Source of the DNA: PFJX01 sp964542455
Lineage (GTDB): Bacteria; Pseudomonadota; Gammaproteobacteria; Burkholderiales; Thiobacillaceae
Direction: 5' to 3'
Assembly: GCA_964542455.1 (NCBI GenBank)
Contig: CAZIUC010000009.1
Coordinates: forward strand, 1-64,000
DNA: 64,000 bases
In this document: piece by piece, positions 18,101-25,712 of the stretch
How the letters are laid out: every line of letters starts with the position of its first letter
Position numbering within the stretch: position 1 is the first letter of the stretch
Translations under genes and position numbers: made by a program
Notes under the pieces: generated by a model
What the model saw: the letters and a program-made list of their open reading frames with translations, nothing else
Told to the model about the DNA's origin: nothing
The model's database searches: none

Positions 18101-18661
18101 GGTGTCGCGCAAGCGATATTCGGTTTCCTTGCGCCTTTCCTTGTACTTGGAGACCCCCGCCGCTTCTTCCAGGAAGCCGCGCAATTCCTCCGGCTTGGCT
18201 TCGATGATGCGCGAGATCATGCCCTGCTCGATGATCGCGTAGGCATCGCCGCCGAGGCCGGTACCGAGGAACAGGTCGGCCATGTCGCGTTTGCGAACCT
18301 GGACGTTGTTGACCCAGTAGCTGGAATCGCCACTGCGGGTCAGCATCCGTTTGACCGCGATCTCCGCATATTGCGACCACTGCCCCGCCGCGCGGCCGGC
18401 GCTGTTGTCGAACAGGAGTTCGACCGACGCCCGCGAGGCTGGCTTGCGCCCGGAGGAGCCGTTGAAAATCACGTCCTGCATGCTGGCGCCGCGCAATTCG
18501 CGCGCCTTCGACTCGCCCAGTACCCAGCGCACCGCGTCGATCACATTCGACTTGCCGCAGCCGTTGGGGCCGACGATGCCGGTCAACTGAGCGCTGGCGG
18601 GAAGCGTCACCGGATCGACAAAAGACTTGAAGCCGGCGATGTGGATGTGTTTGAGGCGCAA
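15113..18661 (-). CDS. smc: chromosome segregation protein SMC
   Basis: 1,182 residues. N-terminal ATPase head with Walker A GPNGCGKSN (about 32-40), long coiled coil, hinge at about 520-660, second coiled coil, C-terminal head with the ABC signature LLSGGEKALTALSLVFAFF and Walker B FCLLDEVDAPLDD. It loads on DNA with ScpA/ScpB and compacts the nucleoid. Residues ~573-593 (APASLPASFENSRLEAGA) are coded by a REP-like palindrome lodged in frame in the hinge; the same element occurs at 19194-19239. The frame continues normally into DLNLLADLIHTEDTLVARFL, a conserved hinge segment. The gene is divergent from queF with about 70 bases between starts. Confidence 0.97.
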   Translation of the reverse strand: MRLKHIHIAGFKSFVDPVTLPASAQLTGIVGPNGCGKSNVIDAVRWVLGESKARELRGASMQDVIFNGSSGRKPASRASVELLFDNSAGRAAGQWSQYAEIAVKRMLTRSGDSSYWVNNVQVRKRDMADLFLGTGLGGDAYAIIEQGMISRIIEAKPEELRGFLEEAAGVSKYKERRKETEYRLRDTRENLDRVSDIREELGRQLEKLSVQAEVARRFFGLDADRTLKTHFLALTRKREAQSRQAELARQREAASNDIEARTAELRRLESDLESRRLDQFNATETLNQAQARFYAESGEVSRVEQELRHLHATRERLTQDIRLSGERQAATQAEQQAAEDEIEQRRRDLEQAEEQAEILSERAAQASDNLPEVDSAWRAAQAAVAEVQREMARFEQAAQLEEANAVHAERAINQLKGRELRLIQEQEHLAENDAAEVERQQMDLETEQERVERLRDYLETARNEWPRHEARLRQARQAQDAANRELHRLEAEVGALTKLQNSAHQAESGGAAWLARMGLDSVPRLWQRIRVEEGWETAVEAALGEAMAALAVEAEASWAEQPPEARFELLLPFVAPASLPASFENSRLEAGAAGEGDLNLLADLIHTEDTLVARFLADRLALAYATDTLQHAIAHRGSLPPGGFIATREGHRVSRDSLIFNAPEKEHQGLIARVREIERLEESLELARAAVEEVAEEVIQAESAQQTARRQGEALQTQLGQSQNRVHELQVSLVRVQEAARRVTERRAQVEKELNEIYEQMAVEEESWNDASERQREASLEHDEARERLDAARAARQAAEQKLHGVRESQRQAEREAQEAAFLVRSLSARLKDLDERKQRAARGLRDLSQTFERLQAELDQAHESPTLAALDAALAGRQSAEATLVAAREALEGANAALRDLDAARITSERALEPLKEREVALELKLQEARLNEARYTEELEGVLEAELETAAQVAAIAARGETWLKNELTRLEAEIAALGPVNMAALDELTATQERKQYLDSQAEDLETAANTLEEAIRRIDEETRSRLKETYDKVSREFKVLFTELFGGGEAQLTLTGDEILDAGLTVLAQPPGKKNSSIHLLSGGEKALTALSLVFAFFRLNPAPFCLLDEVDAPLDDSNTERYCALVTKMSAETQFLFITHNRLTMEMAHNLVGITMPEPGVSRPVAVDVEDAVRMGM
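16884..16943. repeat. REP-like palindrome inserted in frame in smc
   Basis: Two palindromic arms, GCGCCGGCTTCCAGCCGGC (plus an outer GCA) and GCCGGCAAGGATGCCGGCGC followed by TACA, flank a ~14-base spacer. The same two arms with a different spacer lie at 19194-19239. Translated on the minus strand the element adds about 20 residues to the SMC hinge without a stop codon. Confidence 0.88.
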
Positions 18662-18694
18662 AGGAGTAAGCGAGGACAGGTTGGGTGGGCGTCT

Positions 18695-18700
18695 ATAATC
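18695..18700 (+). promoter_or_regulatory. putative -10 box for queF
   Basis: TATAAT in the context TATAATCCGCGCC, 32 bases before the queF ATG. The same TATAATCCGCGCC string precedes fabI at 20587. No good -35 hexamer is visible, so the assignment is tentative. Confidence 0.45.
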
Positions 18701-18732
18701 CGCGCCGCATTCTACTTTTTCTCTTCGCCCCC

Positions 18733-19152
18733 ATGCCGACCCAAGCCAGCAAAACCCTGGAAACCTTCGACAACCCGAACCCGGGCCGCGATTACCACAT
18801 TCATATGGAAATCCCGGAGTTCACCTGTTTGTGCCCGAAAACCGGCCAGCCGGACTTCGCCACGCTGTATCTGGATTACATCGCCGACCAGCGTTGCGTG
18901 GAGCTGAAGAGCCTCAAACTCTACATCTGGTCGTTCCGCGAGGAAGGGCATTTTCACGAAGACGTCAGCAACCGCATTCTCGACGACCTGGTGCGCGCCA
19001 CCGATCCACGTTTCATGCGCCTGACCGCGAAGTTCTACGTGCGTGGCGGCATTTTTACCAACGTCGTCACCGAGCATCGCAAGCCCGGCTGGGAGCCCGC
19101 GCCGCGCGTCGAGCTCAGCCAGTTCGCGGGCAATTCAAACACGCGCGGGTGA
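18733..19152 (+). CDS. queF: NADPH-dependent 7-cyano-7-deazaguanine (preQ0) reductase
   Basis: 139 residues from ATG 18733; an in-frame start at 18685 would overlap the promoter. It is the short, single-domain (YkvM-type) form that reduces preQ0 to preQ1 in queuosine tRNA modification. The catalytic cysteine is in the motif FTCLCPKTGQPDF (C34, with D41 as the acid), followed by the preQ0-binding stretch VELKSLKLYIWSFR and FHEDVSNRILDDL. Cytoplasmic, monocistronic. A REP-like element follows it at 19194. Confidence 0.96.
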   Translation: MPTQASKTLETFDNPNPGRDYHIHMEIPEFTCLCPKTGQPDFATLYLDYIADQRCVELKSLKLYIWSFREEGHFHEDVSNRILDDLVRATDPRFMRLTAKFYVRGGIFTNVVTEHRKPGWEPAPRVELSQFAGNSNTRG

Positions 19153-19193
19153 GGTCAGCGCTCAACCCTGCTGGCGGCGCTCCTGTAGCGCCG

Positions 19194-19239
19194 GCTTCCA
19201 GCCGGCTATAGGAACGCCGGCAAGGATGCCGGCGCTACA
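19194..19239. repeat. REP-like palindrome between queF and the histidine phosphatase gene
   Basis: Same two arms as the copy inside smc (16884-16943), bounded by TGTAGCG on one side and CGCTACA on the other. It overlaps the last codon of the minus-strand histidine phosphatase gene, and the terminal TGTAG supplies that gene's TAG stop. Confidence 0.88.
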
Positions 19240-19864
19240 TTCTCGGCCCCGGAGTCAGCCAGAGCAGCGTATCCAACCTGCGCACGTCTTTTTGTTCCAC
19301 CTTGATGCGCGCCATGCCGGCGGAAGCCACGTTGAGGCAGTAGGCCTGCGTGGGCGACAGGCCGAGCACATGGCAGATCGCCATGCGCATCACCCCGGCA
19401 TGCGCCACCACCAGGACATGGCCGCCGACATGCCCGGCAAGAATGTCTTCATAGGCGGTGGTGACACGCGCATGGAAAGCTTCCAGTAATTCCGCGCCTT
19501 GCGGCCGATGGCGGACCGGGTCGCGCTTGAACTCGAACACACAGTCGGGAGTCTCGCGCTTGAGTTCGTCCGGCGTCTTGCTTTCCCAGGCGCCGAAGCC
19601 GACCTCCTTGAGACGCTCGTCGAAGCTTAACGGCAAGCCGGTTTCAGCCGCCAGCCACTCCGAAAACGCCGCGCAGCGGGCCAGGGGTGAGCTGACGATG
19701 GCGTTCCACGGGCGATCATCGGCGGTCGCGGCACGCATCTGTGCCCAGCCTTTTTCCGAGAGCGGGTCATCGATCTGTCCGCGATAACGCCGGCCACCCA
19801 CCGGTTCACCGTGGCGCAGAAAATCAAGCTGCGTATAGATTGGTTGCACCGGATTCGCCATCAC
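19235..19864 (-). CDS. histidine phosphatase (phosphoglycerate mutase/CobC-like)
   Basis: 209 residues. The phospho-histidine motif is FLRHGEP near residue 16, followed by the family's internal arginine in IVSSPLARCAAFSEWLA, E in LKEVGFGAWE, and the second histidine in VVAHAGVMR. The order fits branch-1 histidine phosphatases such as alpha-ribazole phosphatase (CobC) and small phosphatases; no cobalamin genes are nearby, so the substrate is open. Its start overlaps the stop of the upstream ParA gene by 4 bases, indicating translational coupling. Its stop codon lies in the REP-like element at 19194-19239, so the last residues (GPRM) may have been altered by that insertion. Confidence 0.88.
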   Translation of the reverse strand: MMANPVQPIYTQLDFLRHGEPVGGRRYRGQIDDPLSEKGWAQMRAATADDRPWNAIVSSPLARCAAFSEWLAAETGLPLSFDERLKEVGFGAWESKTPDELKRETPDCVFEFKRDPVRHRPQGAELLEAFHARVTTAYEDILAGHVGGHVLVVAHAGVMRMAICHVLGLSPTQAYCLNVASAGMARIKVEQKDVRRLDTLLWLTPGPRM

Positions 19865-20520
19865 TCGCCCTCCCCGTTCAGCAACCGCTCCACTTCACGC
19901 CGCAACGCTTCCAGTTCCAGGATCGCCATCCCGGCGCGCGATCCCAGAGCCGCGATGGTCGCGCCCAGGGCCGCGCACTGGCGGTAGGCGGTGCGGCTTT
20001 TCAGGCTGGCGGCCAGCAGGGGAATACCGAATTCCGGCAGCATACCCATCACCTCGCGCGCCAGTACCGTGTTCGGCTGCATCTGGTTCACCACCAGGCG
20101 AGCCAATAACTCGGGGTTCTTGTGGCGTGCATCGACAATGGCCTCGCGGATGCGCACCGAGGCCCACAGATCCAGAGGCGAGGGAATCACCGGCACCAGG
20201 GCGAGGTCGGCGATGCGCAGGGCGCTTTGCGTGACCGGCGCGGCGGCGGCCGGCGGACTGTCGATGACGATGTAGTCATAGGCATCGCGCCGCTTGCGCA
20301 AGGCCTTGTGCAACTTGCCTTCCTCGCCGGAAACGTCTTCGACAACCGCCGGATAACCCTCTCCCATACCGGCCCAGTGCAGGGCGGTGTTCTGCGGGTC
20401 GGCATCGGCCACCAACACCGTGTGGCCGGCATCCGCCAGGCTGCCCGCCAGCAACATGGCCAGGGTGGTTTTGCCGGCCCCGCCTTTTTGATTCACCACG
20501 GCGATTATTTTCGCGCTCAC
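19861..20520 (-). CDS. ParA-family ATPase (solo)
   Basis: 219 residues from GTG 20520, preceded by GGAG; this start gives the typical N-terminus SAKIIAVVNQKGGAGKTT. Deviant Walker A (KGGAGKTT), Walker A' (VADADPQNTALHW) and Walker B (YIVIDSPP) are present. This is the small ParA type without an N-terminal DNA-binding domain, like McdA/ParA relatives that position cargo on the nucleoid. No ParB-like partner follows; instead a histidine phosphatase gene overlaps its 3' end. It is divergent from fabI with about 100 bases between starts. Confidence 0.9.
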   Translation of the reverse strand: MSAKIIAVVNQKGGAGKTTLAMLLAGSLADAGHTVLVADADPQNTALHWAGMGEGYPAVVEDVSGEEGKLHKALRKRRDAYDYIVIDSPPAAAAPVTQSALRIADLALVPVIPSPLDLWASVRIREAIVDARHKNPELLARLVVNQMQPNTVLAREVMGMLPEFGIPLLAASLKSRTAYRQCAALGATIAALGSRAGMAILELEALRREVERLLNGEGE

Positions 20521-20586
20521 GGCATCACTCCAGATTTCAACTTGCGTGATGTTAGCCCCGACCTGCGACCCGTGCAGTGGTACGGG

Positions 20587-20592
20587 TATAAT
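20587..20592 (+). promoter_or_regulatory. putative -10 box for fabI
   Basis: TATAAT with TGCGAC 17 bases upstream as a weak -35, 31 bases before the fabI ATG. The string TATAATCCGCGCC is shared with the queF upstream region. Confidence 0.5.
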
Positions 20593-20623
20593 CCGCGCCG
20601 TTTCATTAACCGAGTACCGCGAC

Positions 20624-21418
20624 ATGGGCTTTCTCTCCGGCAAGAAGATTCTTATCACCGGTCTGATCAGCAACCGCTCCATTGCCTACGGCGTGGCCAA
20701 ATGCTGCCACCGCGAGGGGGCGGAACTGGCATTCACCTATCAGGGCGAAAAGGTCAAGGATCGAGTAATGGGACTGGTCCGGGAATTCAGCGGCGGCGAG
20801 CCACTGGTGTTTCCCTGCGACGTCGGCAGCGATGAGGAAATCACCACGCTGTTCGAGAGCCTGGGCAAGCACTGGGATGGCCTCGATGGTTTGGTCCACT
20901 CGATCGCTTTCGTGCCCAAGGACGCACTGGTCGGCAGCTACATCGACAATGTCACTCGCGAAAACTTCCGTATCGCCCACGACATTTCCAGTTACTCCTT
21001 CACCGGTCTGGCGAAAGCGGCCCTACCCATGATGCAGGGGCGCAATGGCGCCATGCTGACCATGACCTACCTGGGCGCGGTACGCTCGGTGCCACACTAC
21101 AACGTCATGGGCCTGGCCAAGGCCAGTCTGGAAACAAGCGTCTACTATCTTGCATCCAGCCTGGGTCCGCGCGGCATCCGCGTAAACGGTCTGTCCGCCG
21201 GCCCGATCAAGACCCTGGCCGCATCCGGCATCGCCGACTTCAGCAAACTCCTGGCCTGGGGCGAACAGCACTCGCCGCTACGCCGCAACGTGACCATAGA
21301 AGAGGTCGGCAACGTCGCCGCCTTTCTGATGTCGGACCTGGCTTCCGGCGTGACTGGCGAAATCAGCTATGTGGATTCCGGCTTCAACAGCACAGCGGGC
21401 CTATCGGTAGACGACTGA
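20624..21418 (+). CDS. fabI: enoyl-[acyl-carrier-protein] reductase (NADH)
   Basis: 264 residues from ATG 20624, the normal FabI length. It carries out the last reduction step of each fatty-acid elongation cycle. It has the SDR-like cofactor loop GLISNRSIAYGVAK near the N-terminus and the catalytic Tyr-x6-Lys as YNVMGLAK, followed by RGIRVNGLSAGPIKTLAASGI. The tyrosine-lysine spacing identifies FabI and not a ketoreductase. A bidirectional terminator separates it from the convergent ppiD gene. Confidence 0.97.
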   Translation: MGFLSGKKILITGLISNRSIAYGVAKCCHREGAELAFTYQGEKVKDRVMGLVREFSGGEPLVFPCDVGSDEEITTLFESLGKHWDGLDGLVHSIAFVPKDALVGSYIDNVTRENFRIAHDISSYSFTGLAKAALPMMQGRNGAMLTMTYLGAVRSVPHYNVMGLAKASLETSVYYLASSLGPRGIRVNGLSAGPIKTLAASGIADFSKLLAWGEQHSPLRRNVTIEEVGNVAAFLMSDLASGVTGEISYVDSGFNSTAGLSVDD

Positions 21419-21430
21419 AGTTTCACCACA

Positions 21431-21468
21431 CAACAAAAAAAGCCGGGTATGCCCGGCTTTTTTTGTTG
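21431..21468. terminator. bidirectional terminator between fabI and ppiD
   Basis: Hairpin AGCCGGGTATGCCCGGCT flanked by an A-run on the left and a T-run on the right, so it can terminate both fabI (+) and ppiD (-). Confidence 0.92.
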
Positions 21469-21482
21469 TGTGTGCGTATTGC

Positions 21483-23357
21483 TTACTCCGCCTTGGGCTC
21501 CAATGCGCTTGGCTCGATCTTGATGCTTGCCTTGGCCTTGAGGTTTTCCAGATAGGCACGCATTTCTTCCTGGGCAAGCAAGCGACGTACATCGTTGCGG
21601 ATACGCTTGGCCATATCCGGCTTGGCCTGACCCGCCGTGACCCGGTTGATGCGGTACACCCGATACCCTTCAGCCGTCTCGGCGCCGGCATAAACTGGCA
21701 GTTTGTCGGTAGCGGCACGGAAGATGGCCTTGACCGCTTGCGGCGGCAGGTTGAGTGGTTGCATCCGGGACACGGTCATCGCCGCGGACCAGTTGATCGC
21801 CTGGTCGGCGGCCGCATTCAGCAGCGCTTTCTTGCCGGCCTCGATCGCCAGATTACGCGCCATCTCCGCGCTCAGTTTCAGCCGAATCTCACCCGCCACC
21901 TCGGCCACAGGCCGTTGGCCCGCCGGGCGGTAATCGATCACTCGCGCGGACACCAGGGTATTGGGCACGACTTCAATGGCTTCCGTGTTCTGCCGCTTCT
22001 TCTGCGCGTCTTCCGAAAACAGCGCTTCCAGCAGGCGCTCATTGGCCAGGGGCGCGGTTGCCGACTTGCGGTTGAACCAGCCACTTTCCTCTATGTTGAG
22101 GCCGAACTCTTTAGCCGCCGGGGCCAGACTATCGGGCTGCTCGTAAACCATGTTGCTGAAGCGCTCGGCCGTTTCCACAAAGCGGCGCTGTGCCTCCTGC
22201 TGCCTGAGTTCCTTCTGGATGTCACCCTTGGCCACCTCGTAACCGATCTTGGCACCGGGCACGATCCCGTCCAGACGGATGATGTGATAACCAAACTGGG
22301 TTTCCACGAGATCGCTGATGGCGCCCTGTTTCATCTGGAACGCCGCGTCGGAGAAAGGCTTGACCATCATGTCACGGGTGAACGAACCGAGATCGCCACC
22401 CTTCTCGCCCGAAGCCGGATCTTGTGAAAACTTGCGCGCCAGTTCACCGAACTGTGCGGGTGCTTTCTTCACTTCTGCAAGAATCTGCTCGGCTTTGGCT
22501 CTGGTAGCCGCGCGCGCCTTCGCATCGGCGGCGGCATCTATCTTGATCAGGATGTGACTGGCGCGACGGCGTTCCGGCTCCTGAAAACGCGCGGCATTCG
22601 CCTCATAAAATTTGTGTGTCTGCTCCTCACTGATCTGCACTTTCCCTTCCAGCGCGGCCTGAGACAAGACCAGATATTGCACGCGCAGCGAGGCGGGAGT
22701 CGCATAGTCTGCCTTGTGGGTGTCGTACTCGGCTTGCACCGCCTTGTCGTCGACACTGGCGGACTTCAGGAAGTCCTTGCGGTCGAAGTTGGCCTCATTC
22801 ACTTCACGCTGCTGCGCGAGTAATGCGTTCAAGCGAACGGCGGTGGGCATGGGTGCCACGGCGCCTTCTCCGTAACCGATCTGTACCTGCTTGAGCAACA
22901 GGTCCTGAGCGATCATCGCCAGGAGACTCTGCTGGCTCATGCCTTGAGTGCGCAACCAGGATTCCAGACGTGCCGGGGAGAACTTGCCAGCTTCCTGGAA
23001 AATTTCGATGCCCGCGAGAACCGCCTGGATCTGCGGGTCGAGAACGGTAAAACCGGCTTTCCGGGCCGCCTGAGACAGCAGACTGGTATTGACCATCTGC
23101 TCCATCACCTTGGCGCGCAACGCCTTGTCGTCAACCTTGGCGCCCATTTCCCGCTGGATGGACTCGGCTTGGTCCTTGAGCGTCTTGATGAACTCGCGCT
23201 GGCTGATCTCGGCGTCGTTGACTTTGGCGACGGGCGGCGCCTCGCCATTCCCCTTCATGTATGACTCAACACCCCAGACCGCGAAGGTGAGTGCGAGCAA
23301 TCCAAGAATGACGCGAGCAATCCAACCTTGGGCACGTTCTCGTATGGCTTCTAACAT
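21483..23357 (-). CDS. ppiD: periplasmic folding factor PpiD (SurA-N/parvulin)
   Basis: 624 residues. A short cytoplasmic start, then one TM helix (ARVILGLLALTFAVWGVESY, about 13-32) anchors a periplasmic body. Residues ~35-190 are SurA-N-like (AEISQREFIKTLKDQAESI). A parvulin domain follows at about 265-360 (RRASHILIKID... FGELARKFSQDPASGEKGGDLGSFTRDMM... DLVETQFGYHIIRLD). The C-terminal third is helical. PpiD assists newly exported outer-membrane and periplasmic proteins at the Sec translocon. It lies between fabI and tRNA-Asp, an order that recurs in betaproteobacteria. Confidence 0.95.
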   Translation of the reverse strand: MLEAIRERAQGWIARVILGLLALTFAVWGVESYMKGNGEAPPVAKVNDAEISQREFIKTLKDQAESIQREMGAKVDDKALRAKVMEQMVNTSLLSQAARKAGFTVLDPQIQAVLAGIEIFQEAGKFSPARLESWLRTQGMSQQSLLAMIAQDLLLKQVQIGYGEGAVAPMPTAVRLNALLAQQREVNEANFDRKDFLKSASVDDKAVQAEYDTHKADYATPASLRVQYLVLSQAALEGKVQISEEQTHKFYEANAARFQEPERRRASHILIKIDAAADAKARAATRAKAEQILAEVKKAPAQFGELARKFSQDPASGEKGGDLGSFTRDMMVKPFSDAAFQMKQGAISDLVETQFGYHIIRLDGIVPGAKIGYEVAKGDIQKELRQQEAQRRFVETAERFSNMVYEQPDSLAPAAKEFGLNIEESGWFNRKSATAPLANERLLEALFSEDAQKKRQNTEAIEVVPNTLVSARVIDYRPAGQRPVAEVAGEIRLKLSAEMARNLAIEAGKKALLNAAADQAINWSAAMTVSRMQPLNLPPQAVKAIFRAATDKLPVYAGAETAEGYRVYRINRVTAGQAKPDMAKRIRNDVRRLLAQEEMRAYLENLKAKASIKIEPSALEPKAE

Positions 23358-23370
23358 GGTTCCGACAAGG

Positions 23371-23410
23371 CAAAAAAATTAAAAAAAAAGGCGAACTCGC
23401 GTTCGCCTTT
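23371..23410 (-). terminator. terminator after tRNA-Asp
   Basis: Arms AAAGGCGAAC and GTTCGCCTTT around a 4-base loop (23387-23410). Read on the minus strand they are followed by a T-rich run from 23389 down to 23372, just upstream of ppiD. Confidence 0.9.
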
Positions 23411-23417
23411 GAGGTGT

Positions 23418-23494
23418 TGGCGGAGTGGACGGGACTCGAACCCGCGACCCCCGGCGTGACAGGCCGGTATTCTAACCAACTGAACTACCACTCC
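23418..23494 (-). tRNA. tRNA-Asp (GTC)
   Basis: 77 nucleotides on the minus strand: acceptor GGAGTGG, D-arm AGTTCAGTTGGTTAGA, anticodon loop CCTGTCACG (anticodon GTC), T-loop GGTTCGAGTCC and encoded CCA. A terminator follows immediately. Confidence 0.98.
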
Positions 23495-23701
23495 ATGCAT
23501 TGCATTGTTTCTTCAATTTAGTTGCGGTTGTTTCTAGGCAACTGCGAAGCCCGCGCATCATAGTAGGCATCTTCAAATCTGGCAAGAGGGAAGTGTCTTG
23601 CTGGAGCCCCCCAGACTCTTCGCCAATCAAGTCCTGATACTCGACGATGGATGACATTGCCTGAAACCAAACGACGTAAAACCAGACTTGCAAAGTATTG
23701 G

Positions 23702-23792
23702 TGGCGGAGAGAAAGGGATTCGAACCCTTGATACGCTATTAACGTATACACGCTTTCCAGGCGTGCGCCTTCGACCGCTCGGCCATCTCTCC
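23702..23792 (-). tRNA. tRNA-Ser (GGA)
   Basis: 91 nucleotides on the minus strand with acceptor GGAGAGA, anticodon loop CCTGGAAAG (anticodon GGA), a long variable arm typical of tRNA-Ser, T-loop GGTTCGAATCC, discriminator G and encoded CCA. Confidence 0.98.
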
Positions 23793-23968
23793 GCAAGAGG
23801 GCGCGCAGAATACATGCCGGAACGACGCAAATCAAGGAGGAATAAGCCAGGCGTGTTGGGATTGGACGGCCAGCGGGAGCAAGAGATCGGCGAGGAGGAG
23901 CCTGGTTCGTTCCAACTGTGTCGCACGCTCGTGACTGTGAGGCCGGCATCACAACCTGGGGCGAGCCT

Positions 23969-24865
23969 CTACTTGCTCCAGTCTTCGAGAAAGCGTTGGT
24001 AGAAAGCGCTATCCGCCACGGTGGCGCCACGCACCCCGACGATGGCGGAAGCAAAGTCCTGAGCCCGCTTCAGGGTGGTAGCCAGAGGCCACCCGCGTAA
24101 CCGGCCGAGCAGAACAACCGCGGTGAATGAGTCGCCCGCCCCCACCGTATCCACCACACGGGTCGTGGCGGCGGGTCTGACACTCTCGTCCTTCTCCGTG
24201 GCACTCAACGCCAGCGCGCCTTCCTCTCCCCGCGTGAGAAGAAGCTGCCGCAAATCATATTGGGCGAGAAACTGGCGCGCCCTGGCCGTCAGATCGCCCT
24301 GGCCCGGGGCCAACAACTCCAGTTCATTCTGATTCAGCTTGACCCAGTCGGCCCGCGCCACCCAGCGCAGGATGTCCGCCTGGCTCCACCAGGGCGGGCG
24401 CAGATTGACATCGAGGAAGACCGGCATATCGAGATGCCGCAGCAGGGTTTCCAGGGTGGTACGGGATTCCTCGCGGCGCAGCGCCAGGCTGCCGTGATAG
24501 AAAAACGCGGGGCGCTCCAACTCCGGGATGTCGGCGAGATAGATGAAGTCGTAGGCCTGATCCGGCAGGATCTCAAAACGCGGTTCGCCGTCGATCAATT
24601 CGATACGTACCGCGCCGGTGGGATGCATCGGGTCGGTCTGCAGAGCCGCGCAATCCATGCCCCAGGCGGTCATGGCCAAACGCGCCTTCCGCCCGGTGGC
24701 GTCGTCCCCCACCCGACTGATGAACAAGGGATTCTCGCCGAAGCCGCGCAGATGCCAGGCCACGTTGAACGGTGCCCCGCCCAATACTTCGTTACCGTCC
24801 GGGAAGCGGTCGAACAGGACTTCGCCAAACAGGATGGGACGCGCGCGCGCTTGTTCTCGATGCAT
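23969..24865 (-). CDS. PfkB-family fructokinase of the sucrose operon
   Basis: 298 residues from ATG 24865, which has GGAGG nine bases upstream. PfkB/ribokinase fold: N-terminal LFGEVLFDRFPDGNEVLGGAPFNVAWHL, and the C-terminal anion-hole/catalytic motif VDTVGAGDSF (catalytic D245). It is the last gene of a three-gene operon after sucrose-phosphate synthase and sucrose-phosphate phosphatase (4 bases between stop and start). In methylotrophic and autotrophic bacteria with similar sucrose clusters this kinase phosphorylates fructose released from sucrose; the same role is inferred here. The GGAPFNVA motif fits bacterial fructokinases. Confidence 0.92.
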   Translation of the reverse strand: MHREQARARPILFGEVLFDRFPDGNEVLGGAPFNVAWHLRGFGENPLFISRVGDDATGRKARLAMTAWGMDCAALQTDPMHPTGAVRIELIDGEPRFEILPDQAYDFIYLADIPELERPAFFYHGSLALRREESRTTLETLLRHLDMPVFLDVNLRPPWWSQADILRWVARADWVKLNQNELELLAPGQGDLTARARQFLAQYDLRQLLLTRGEEGALALSATEKDESVRPAATTRVVDTVGAGDSFTAVVLLGRLRGWPLATTLKRAQDFASAIVGVRGATVADSAFYQRFLEDWSK

Positions 24866-24869
24866 AAGT

Positions 24870-25712
24870 TCAGGCCTCCAGCCAGGCTCGGGTGGCGGGG
24901 ATGAAGTGGGCCACGCCTTCCAGAATGCCGGCACTGTAATTGCCGTTCATGCCGCCCAGCCCCCCGTGGGCCAGATACAGCGTCGGGCCATGGCCCAGCC
25001 TCATGGCATGCGCCACGGTCTCGGCCCGTACCGTTTCCTGGGCGTTGGCCACCAACACCGAGGGGATGTTGCTCACCAGGACCTCCATGTCGTTGCCACT
25101 GTCGCCGGCAAACACGGTGTGATCCAGGGGAATATCCAGTTGCTCACGCAGAAATTCCAAAGCATGGAGCTTGCTGGCGCGGGCGGGGAGCACGTCGAGC
25201 AAGCCGGTGGCCGTGGTTTCGTCCACGCTCCAGACCAGATTGAAGCGCGCGCCGGTGGGTGAGAGATGCTCGCGCACCCGTGCCAGGAGTTCGGACGGGT
25301 CCGCCAGGGGAGCGGCGTAATAACTCAACTTGCAGGGGCCTTGCTTGGCCCCCTCCTGCAAGCGCAGATCGGAAATCCCCACCAAAGCAGCGGCCAACTC
25401 GTCGTGGCCGCGCCCTGCCCAGTCCACGGCGATGGCTTGCAGCCAGTCGCCGCGCTGGTTCCAGTCATCGCCACGCAACTCATACAGGCTGGTGCCCACG
25501 TCACCAATAACAAAGTCGGGGCGGGGTAGATCGTATTCGGCCATGGCCGCTTCCACCAATTCCCGGTGGCGCCCGCTCACGTAGGCAAGCCTGACTTCGG
25601 GACGGGCAACGAAACGGCGGAAACGGGGGCGCGCCAGCGGAGATTCCGGCTGGGCGCCGTTGGGCAAAAGGGTGCGATCGAGGTCCGTGGCGAGGAGGAT
25701 GAGGTCATCCAT
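24870..25712 (-). CDS. spp: sucrose-phosphate phosphatase
   Basis: 280 residues, HAD superfamily IIB. The nucleophile/acid motif is TDLDRTLL (D10, D12), with the second HAD motif YVSGRH, the lysine in KLSYY and the C-terminal metal motif FAGDSGNDMEVL. It removes phosphate from sucrose-6-phosphate. Its start overlaps the sps stop by 8 bases and its stop is 4 bases before the fructokinase start, so all three are translationally linked. SPP and SPS together make sucrose, usually an osmoprotectant in non-photosynthetic proteobacteria. Confidence 0.93.
   Translation of the reverse strand: MDDLILLATDLDRTLLPNGAQPESPLARPRFRRFVARPEVRLAYVSGRHRELVEAAMAEYDLPRPDFVIGDVGTSLYELRGDDWNQRGDWLQAIAVDWAGRGHDELAAALVGISDLRLQEGAKQGPCKLSYYAAPLADPSELLARVREHLSPTGARFNLVWSVDETTATGLLDVLPARASKLHALEFLREQLDIPLDHTVFAGDSGNDMEVLVSNIPSVLVANAQETVRAETVAHAMRLGHGPTLYLAHGGLGGMNGNYSAGILEGVAHFIPATRAWLEA

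Noticed and set aside
23688..24002. 104-codon plus-strand frame starting GGGEKGIRTLDTLL
   Set aside because: It is the well-known false frame read through the antisense of tRNA-Ser.
23518..24054. 178-codon minus-strand frame spanning the tRNA-Ser region
   Set aside because: Reads through the tRNA gene and the fructokinase 3' end in the wrong frame; no motif or ribosome site.
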